A stretch of 6,630 bases of DNA from Bacteroidetes bacterium GWA2_30_7 (GTDB lineage Bacteria; Bacteroidota; Bacteroidia; Bacteroidales; GWF2-33-38), in assembly GCA_001768155.1 (NCBI GenBank), contig MENC01000050.1:15176-21805 (forward strand), written 5' to 3'. Position numbers and translations under genes: made by a program. Under the pieces are notes generated by a model. The model was not told the origin of the DNA. It did not search any database and was given only the letters and a program-made list of their open reading frames with translations. Below, one piece after another: positions 1 to 4,528 of this stretch; position 1 is the stretch's first letter, and each line of letters starts with the position of its first letter.

Positions 1-1889
1 AGTTGATAAGTTGGTGTAACATTTACTCCTAATTTTTCATTTAAACGAAGAAACTTATTAGTATATGAACTCATATCACCATACATATAAGCGCTTGTTT
101 CTCCTGAGTTTGAATTATCTAAAATAAACTTTCCTGTAACTCCACCTGCATAAGAACCTGCTTCATTACCTATAAAAATATTATTTGAACCGCCAGCATT
201 GCTATATCCTGCTCTATTACCAATATAAACATTTTCTTCTCCTGTTCCATTAGCTCTTCCAGATGATGTTCCAATAAAAACATTCCATGAACCCGTAGTA
301 TTGTCGCGTCCGGCACTGCCACCAAGAAAAACATTTAAACCTCCTGTTGTACTTGTATATCCAGCCTGCATCCCTGCATATAGATTATATGAAGCAGAAG
401 TATTGTTATAACCTGCCTGGTCGCCAACAAAAACATTCCATGAACCAGTATATGATTCGTAAGGTATAGAAAATGTTCCTATATTATTAAATCCTGCTTC
501 ATTACCAACAAATGTATTATTTATACCCTGAGTATTACTAAATCCTGCTTTATTACCTAGAAAAGTATTTTGATACCCAACTCCTAAACCCATAGTAGTT
601 CCTCCAACATTTGAATATCCAGATTGATAACCGAGAAATACATTATCTAATCCTTTTAAATCGGAATAACCCGATTGATATCCAATATAAGTATTATAAC
701 TTCCTGTATTCATATACTTTGCAGCTTGGTATCCTGCAATAAAATTATATTTACCTGTAGTTAATGATTTGCCTGCATCATGTCCTATAAGATAATTTTT
801 TGGTGATAAACGTAAATAATTTCCTGTAGATGAAGCTTCAAGATTTTTAATTCCAAAACCAGCTATTGTATCCATTGTATAAATCCTTGTTGTATCACTT
901 GTTACACGCAAATATTCGTTGGTTAAACCAACCTTAGCAGGGCTGAATCCACCAACTGCAAATCCTCCTTTGCTTCCAGCGGCTTTTGATGCGGGATTAT
1001 CTTCTACATATATTCTAACGCTATCGGGAGTAATTCTTAAATAATCGTTTGTAAATGTTCCTTTTGCAGGACTGAAACCGCCAACTGCAAATCCGCCTTT
1101 ACTTCCTGATGTTTTTGCAGTAGGGTCGTCATAAACATTTACTCTAACTCCACCGTCATAAACTGCAAAAATTGTATCTCCAGTAGCATTTAAAACATGA
1201 AATAATGATGCATTTGCTGCTGCTTGTGCTGTAGCTTTAACTTCAACTCCACCTGTATTTTTAATAGTTAAACGTGCATCCGAAGAAGTTACATTTGTAT
1301 TAGCTGCTTCAGAATTATTAGCTAAAATTAAATCGCCTCTACCATAACTAAGCATATTTTTATAAAATATTCCTCCTTTTATTCGGCTTGAACTTGAACT
1401 ATTAAAAAATCGAATACCACTCAGAATGCCTGCTGTGGCATTAGGATTTTGAATATCAATATAACTTCCATCGGTACCATCGGTAATAGTAACGTTATCA
1501 CTTACATGTAATTTATGCAATGGTGTAGAAGTGCCAATTCCAACTTTATCTGAACTTCCGGTTAAATACACATTCGCTGAACTATAACTCCATAATAATC
1601 CGCTTGAAGAACCTGACGATAAATTAATCCATGTAGTTCCATTATAATAATAAAACCCATTTAATGAAGTATCAAAAACCAATAAACTTGTTGCAGGTGT
1701 AACAATTGCAGTTCGTTGTGCAGTTGATAAACGCGGGATTAATAATCCCTTTGTTGTTGACTTTACATCAAGCATTGATGTTGTGTTTGCAGTATAAGTA
1801 TCGTCGTCGGTTATGGCAACGTTTTGTGAAAATATTTCATTAATATTCAATAAACTACAAGCAATTAAGCAAAAAATTATTTTTTTCAT
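1..1889 (-). CDS. Secreted fibre/adhesin-like protein with 17-residue head repeats (gene A, 3' end missing)
   Basis: The reading frame is open from ATG at 1889 to the left edge, with 629 complete codons and no stop; the C-terminus lies outside the window. Residues 1-22 form a signal peptide (MKK, hydrophobic core, ending IFSQ), so the protein should be exported. Next comes the Bacteroidota module with ITDDDTY, MLDVKSTTKG, LIPR and FYYYNGT, then a VGIG-type segment and two 43-residue units containing GSKGGFAVGGFSPAK. From 797 down to 132 there are about 12 repeats of the NxFxGxxAGxxNTxG type, two with extended loops. The last visible part (LGVNVTPTYQ) corresponds to the linker before the S74 domain in gene B, so an S74 tip is expected but not seen. 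The start is chosen because it gives a signal peptide 17 nt after the stop of gene C. Family assignment is by sequence pattern; the adhesin role is inferred. Confidence 0.9.
   Translation of the reverse strand, partial: MKKIIFCLIACSLLNINEIFSQNVAITDDDTYTANTTSMLDVKSTTKGLLIPRLSTAQRTAIVTPATSLLVFDTSLNGFYYYNGTTWINLSSGSSSGLLWSYSSANVYLTGSSDKVGIGTSTPLHKLHVSDNVTITDGTDGSYIDIQNPNATAGILSGIRFFNSSSSSRIKGGIFYKNMLSYGRGDLILANNSEAANTNVTSSDARLTIKNTGGVEVKATAQAAANASLFHVLNATGDTIFAVYDGGVRVNVYDDPTAKTSGSKGGFAVGGFSPAKGTFTNDYLRITPDSVRIYVEDNPASKAAGSKGGFAVGGFSPAKVGLTNEYLRVTSDTTRIYTMDTIAGFGIKNLEASSTGNYLRLSPKNYLIGHDAGKSLTTGKYNFIAGYQAAKYMNTGSYNTYIGYQSGYSDLKGLDNVFLGYQSGYSNVGGTTMGLGVGYQNTFLGNKAGFSNTQGINNTFVGNEAGFNNIGTFSIPYESYTGSWNVFVGDQAGYNNTSASYNLYAGMQAGYTSTTGGLNVFLGGSAGRDNTTGSWNVFIGTSSGRANGTGEENVYIGNRAGYSNAGGSNNIFIGNEAGSYAGGVTGKFILDNSNSGETSAYMYGDMSSYTNKFLRLNEKLGVNVTPTYQ
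132..797 (-). repeat. 17-residue NxFxGxxAG repeats in gene A (about 12 units, two with long loops)
   Basis: The array starts at NYLIGHDAGKSLTTGKY and ends at NIFIGNEAG. It has the same consensus as gene B but fewer units. Two units are lengthened in the loop: one contains TTMGLGVGYQ (570-599) and one TFSIPYESYTG (444-476). The loop insertions keep frame and repeat phase. Confidence 0.88.
933..1106 (-). repeat. Double 43-residue unit, gene A copy
   Basis: Two GSKGGFAVGGFSPAK blocks (codons 1062-1106 and 933-977) are exactly 129 nt apart. Between them lies TNDYLRITPDSVRIYVED. A partial third unit follows (TNEYLRVTSDTTRIY) without the glycine block. These blocks probably belong to the stalk between scaffold and head. 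Confidence 0.92.
933..1826 (-). repeat. Shared N-terminal scaffold, gene A copy of an 894-bp direct repeat
   Basis: The segment from the last signal-peptide residue (Gln) to the end of the second GSKGGFAVGGFSPAK block is 298 codons, the same length as in gene C. Protein similarity is high throughout and DNA similarity is visible by eye. It is a paralogous duplication rather than a mobile element. Confidence 0.88.
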
Positions 1890-1906
1890 ATATATTTTAT
1901 TTAAAA
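1890..1906 (-). promoter_or_regulatory. A/T-only spacer between gene C stop and gene A start
   Basis: The 17 nt before the ATG of gene A contain only A and T and no Shine-Dalgarno-like purine stretch. This is common in Bacteroidota, where A-rich leaders guide initiation. There is no room for a promoter or terminator, so A is most likely co-transcribed with C. Confidence 0.6.
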
Positions 1907-4525
1907 TTATTCCCAAGCAAACCAATCTAAGTATAAAGTTTGTCCCCAAGTTCCTCCACTATAAGGACTATCAACTCTTGTAATATTAACTTGAAACTGA
2001 GTAGAAGAAACACTTCTTGTTGTTATAGCAAAAACATCGTTATAATTTCCACCTTTAACTGTTACATTAACTTTTGGAGTAGTTGAAAAAGCAGAGTTAA
2101 ATGTTATAGTAACTGTTTTTACACCACCGGCTGAGTTTGTTCCTGCTGTATATGTTCCATGTTGAATTTTTTCAATTTTAGTTCCGCCATTAAGAGTAAT
2201 ACCGCCGTCACCGGAAAGTAGAAATTTGGTATCAGAATCTGTTAAGCCGGAAGCTGAAGAATTACTTCTTAATCTGAGAGCATAATCAGTACCATCAGCA
2301 TCAGTATCAATAATTATACCTCTCATACCAACTCCGTCACCAGTTGAAATATGTAAATACGATTCAGGAGTTGAAACATTTATTCCTGTTTTAGAGTTCT
2401 TTAAAACAGTTAAAGCATTTGAGCGAGCCGAAGTACTTGTTCCATTTCCAATTACAAATAATGGTTCTGTACTTACCCAAGAAGTTGTTGTTCCAGACAT
2501 TAAATTATATCTTCCGACAACAAATGAATTATATGATTGAGCAACGGTTTTACCTGTTGCAAAAGCATAAGTGCCTGTAGCTGTACAATTAGAGCCAATA
2601 GAAATAGAACCTAAAGCATCGGCTAAAGTTCCATCCCCTAAAGCAACCGAATAGTTACCGGTAGCTTCACCTGTTCCCATTGCAACTGAATTATTACCGC
2701 TTGCTGTTGAAAACTGAGATGATACTGAATAATCACCTGTTGCTTGTGCAAAAGTACCTAAAGCAACAGATGCATACCCGCTTGAAATACTTAATGGTCC
2801 TAAAGCTGCTGCACAATATCCACTTGCTTGAGCACCTGGTCCAACTGCTGTTGCAAAATTAGCTGTAGCTCTGGTTGGGACTTCTGAAAAAAACCATCCT
2901 GTAGGACCAATAGCTAATGAGCGTTCACTGCTTGCTTCAGCGTCTTTACCCATTGCTAATGCCCATTTGCCTGTTGCCTGAGTATTGAAACCCATTGCAG
3001 TAGATAAATTACCCGATGCAGTACTATTAATTCCAAAACTTACCGAACTTGTTCCACTTGCTAATGCACCTTGTCCGAATGCAATTGAATATGAACCCGT
3101 TGCTTTTGTAGGAGTTGTGGTTGGAACACCCGATGAGTCCCTGCCTACTGAACCAAAAGCATAACTACCTGAGCCAATTGCTTCGGCTCCAGAACCTAAA
3201 GCATAAGAATCGGTTCCGTAAGCTTTAGCGCCACCACCAAAGGCAAAAGAACTAGCCTGATTTGCCAAAGCATTTTTACCTATTGCTGTTGAATAATTTC
3301 CTCTGGAAATACAAGAATAACCCATTGCCTGTGAATAATTTCCAATTGCTTTTGACTGATAACCTGTTGCAAACGAATTTGTTCCAACGCTATCGGGCGA
3401 TTGAACCAAAACTCTACCAGATAATAATGCCTCTTTTAACGGATACCAGAATATTCTTGGCTCACTTGGATTCAAAGTAGTTGCAGTACTTGAGCCATAA
3501 ATATTAAAATAATCAGTTGGAGTTGCTTTTGCAGGGCTAAATCCCCCAACTGCAAATCCGCCTTTGCTTCCAGTTGCTTTATTTGCTGCACCTTCTTCAA
3601 TATACATTCTTATACTATCGGGTGTAATTCTTAAATATTCGTTTGTTACAGTGCCTTTTGCAGGGCTGAACCCTCCAACTGCAAAACCACCTTTACTTCC
3701 AGATGCTTTAACTAATGGGTCGTCATATACATTTACTCTGACACCACCGTCGTAAACTGCAAAAATTGTATCACCTGTTGCATTTAAAACATGAAATAAT
3801 GATGCGTTAGCTGCTGCACCAGATGTTGCTTTTACTTCAATTCCTCCTGTATTTTTGATTGTTAGCCTTGCATCTGAACTTGTAACATTTCCTGCTGCTG
3901 ATGTAGAATTATTAGCTAAAATTAAATCTCCTCTACCAAAACTTAAAGCGTCTTTATAAAATATTCCACCTTTATATGTTGTAGCTGTTGTTCCATTATA
4001 AAATCGGAGTCCACTTAATGCTCCTGTGCTATTGTTCTGATTTTGAATATCTATGAAACTTCCGTCTGTGCCGTCAGTTAAAGTTACATTATCAGATACA
4101 CTTAATTTATGTAATGGTGCTGATATTCCGATTCCAACTTTATCACTCGCTCCTGTTAAATAAACATTTGGAGAACTGTAACTCCATAATAATCCGCTTG
4201 ATGAACCGGAAGATAAATTAATCCAAGCAGTTCCATTGTAATAATAAAACCCATTTAATGAGGTGTCGAAAACTAATAAACTTGTTGCAGGTGTAACAAT
4301 TGCAACTCGTTGTGCAGTTGTTAATCGTGGAATTAACATCCCCTTTGTTGTTGACTTTACATCAAGCATTGCTGATGAACTTGGAGTGTAAGTGTCGTCG
4401 TCGGTAATTGCGATGTTTTGAGCAACTAACCCTGAACCATTCCAGCCTAACCCCAACCCTTCCCAAAGGGAAGGGAGTAAGAGGGTTACAATTAAAATTG
4501 CGAGTGATAAGTTTAATTTTTTCAT
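1907..4525 (-). CDS. Secreted YadA-head-like adhesin with H-type-lectin-like C-terminus (gene C)
   Basis: This is the only complete gene here (872 residues). Residues 1-36 are a signal peptide (MKKLNLSLAILIVTLLL, ending LVAQ) that contains a palindromic repeat read in frame. Residues 36-333 match gene A without net gaps: ITDDDTY, MLDVKSTTKGMLIPR, FYYYNGTAWINL, then two GSKGGFAVGGFSPAK units (276-290, 319-333). Residues 355-380 (RIFWYPLKEALLSGRV) lead into about 20 YadA-like head repeats of 14 residues (381-682), for example GNYSTAIG and GSYSIAFG. A FVVGRYN...PLFVIGNGTS...NALTVLKN block (668-710) closes the head, as in many Bacteroidota fibre proteins. Residues 784-872 resemble an H-type lectin and end in LDWFAWE. 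The ATG is 3 nt after the stop of gene B, which suggests co-transcription and coupled translation. There is no lipobox and no recognisable C-terminal sorting domain. Glycan-binding surface adhesin is the best guess. Confidence 0.93.
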   Translation of the reverse strand: MKKLNLSLAILIVTLLLPSLWEGLGLGWNGSGLVAQNIAITDDDTYTPSSSAMLDVKSTTKGMLIPRLTTAQRVAIVTPATSLLVFDTSLNGFYYYNGTAWINLSSGSSSGLLWSYSSPNVYLTGASDKVGIGISAPLHKLSVSDNVTLTDGTDGSFIDIQNQNNSTGALSGLRFYNGTTATTYKGGIFYKDALSFGRGDLILANNSTSAAGNVTSSDARLTIKNTGGIEVKATSGAAANASLFHVLNATGDTIFAVYDGGVRVNVYDDPLVKASGSKGGFAVGGFSPAKGTVTNEYLRITPDSIRMYIEEGAANKATGSKGGFAVGGFSPAKATPTDYFNIYGSSTATTLNPSEPRIFWYPLKEALLSGRVLVQSPDSVGTNSFATGYQSKAIGNYSQAMGYSCISRGNYSTAIGKNALANQASSFAFGGGAKAYGTDSYALGSGAEAIGSGSYAFGSVGRDSSGVPTTTPTKATGSYSIAFGQGALASGTSSVSFGINSTASGNLSTAMGFNTQATGKWALAMGKDAEASSERSLAIGPTGWFFSEVPTRATANFATAVGPGAQASGYCAAALGPLSISSGYASVALGTFAQATGDYSVSSQFSTASGNNSVAMGTGEATGNYSVALGDGTLADALGSISIGSNCTATGTYAFATGKTVAQSYNSFVVGRYNLMSGTTTSWVSTEPLFVIGNGTSTSARSNALTVLKNSKTGINVSTPESYLHISTGDGVGMRGIIIDTDADGTDYALRLRSNSSASGLTDSDTKFLLSGDGGITLNGGTKIEKIQHGTYTAGTNSAGGVKTVTITFNSAFSTTPKVNVTVKGGNYNDVFAITTRSVSSTQFQVNITRVDSPYSGGTWGQTLYLDWFAWE
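1910..2176 (-). other. H-type-lectin-like domain at the C-terminus of gene C
   Basis: Residues 784-872 read as a compact beta domain: IQHGTYTAG, VTITFNSAFSTTPKVNVTV, VFAITTRSVSSTQFQVNI, then LYLDWFAWE at the end. The order FxxxFxxxPxVxV, a middle T/S-rich xxxFxV strand and a terminal W-aromatic-A strand is the pattern of H-type lectins (Helix pomatia agglutinin, discoidin). Those lectins bind N-acetylgalactosamine or other sugars as trimers. Recognised by pattern only; a generic fibre tip domain remains possible. Confidence 0.6.
2480..3385 (-). repeat. YadA-head-like 14-residue repeats in gene C (about 20 units)
   Basis: Residues 381-682 form successive units of the type G-N-Y-S-x-A-x-G-x-x-A-x-A-x, about 42 nt each, as in the trimeric left-handed beta-roll of YadA and other trimeric autotransporter heads. 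Two units carry longer loops: SVGRDSSGVPTTTPTKAT (residues 459-476) and PTGWFFSEVPTRAT (541-554). Units are diverged at the DNA level. Confidence 0.85.
3527..3700 (-). repeat. Double 43-residue unit, gene C copy
   Basis: GSKGGFAVGGFSPAK is encoded at 3656-3700 and 3527-3571, again 129 nt apart, with TNEYLRITPDSIRMYIEE between. The next segment (TPTDYFNIYGSS) diverges and leads to the YadA-like head instead of the 17-residue repeats. Confidence 0.92.
3527..4420 (-). repeat. Shared N-terminal scaffold, gene C copy of an 894-bp direct repeat
   Basis: This is the counterpart of the gene A segment, also 298 codons. Identical stretches include DVKSTTKG, PATSLLVFDTSLNGFYYYNGT, INLSSGSSSGLLWSYSS and HVLNATGDTIFAVYDGGVRV. 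Beyond this repeat, towards the C-terminus, A and C have unrelated heads. Confidence 0.88.
4448..4488. repeat. GC-rich palindromic repeat inside the signal-peptide coding region of gene C
   Basis: Perfect 8-bp arms CCCTTCCC (4457-4464) and GGGAAGGG (4468-4475) flank AAA. Outer near-matching arms are TAACCCC (4448-4454) and AGGGTTA (4482-4488). This resembles the short GC-rich palindromes scattered through many Bacteroidota genomes, usually between genes. Here it is translated in frame as codons 13-26 of gene C (including PSLWEGLG). It stands out from the AT-rich surroundings. There is no T-run after it on the coding strand, so it is not a typical terminator. Confidence 0.8.
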
Positions 4526-4528
4526 TAT

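Noticed and set aside
132..797. CRISPR-like or non-coding tandem repeat array
   Set aside because: The roughly 51-nt periodicity is fully explained by a continuous reading frame of 17-residue protein repeats, with synonymous variation between units.
1857..1868. Possible lipobox (LIAC) at residues 8-11 of gene A
   Set aside because: The cysteine comes too early, with only about seven hydrophobic residues before it. The longer type I signal peptide ending IFSQ fits better, and gene C has no equivalent cysteine.
2680..2862. Plus-strand open frame of 60 codons
   Set aside because: It lies opposite the YadA-like repeats of gene C and its sequence is a low-complexity Leu/Gln/His mirror of them. 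No start context or recognisable domain.
3262..3480. Plus-strand open frame of 72 codons
   Set aside because: Opposite the head of gene C, with Leu/Asn-rich composition caused by the repeats on the other strand.
3564..3755. Plus-strand open frame of 63 codons
   Set aside because: It is the antisense reading of the GSKGGFAVGGFSPAK units and has no independent support.
4448..4488. Rho-independent terminator between B and C
   Set aside because: The stem is inside gene C's coding sequence and no T-run follows on the coding strand.
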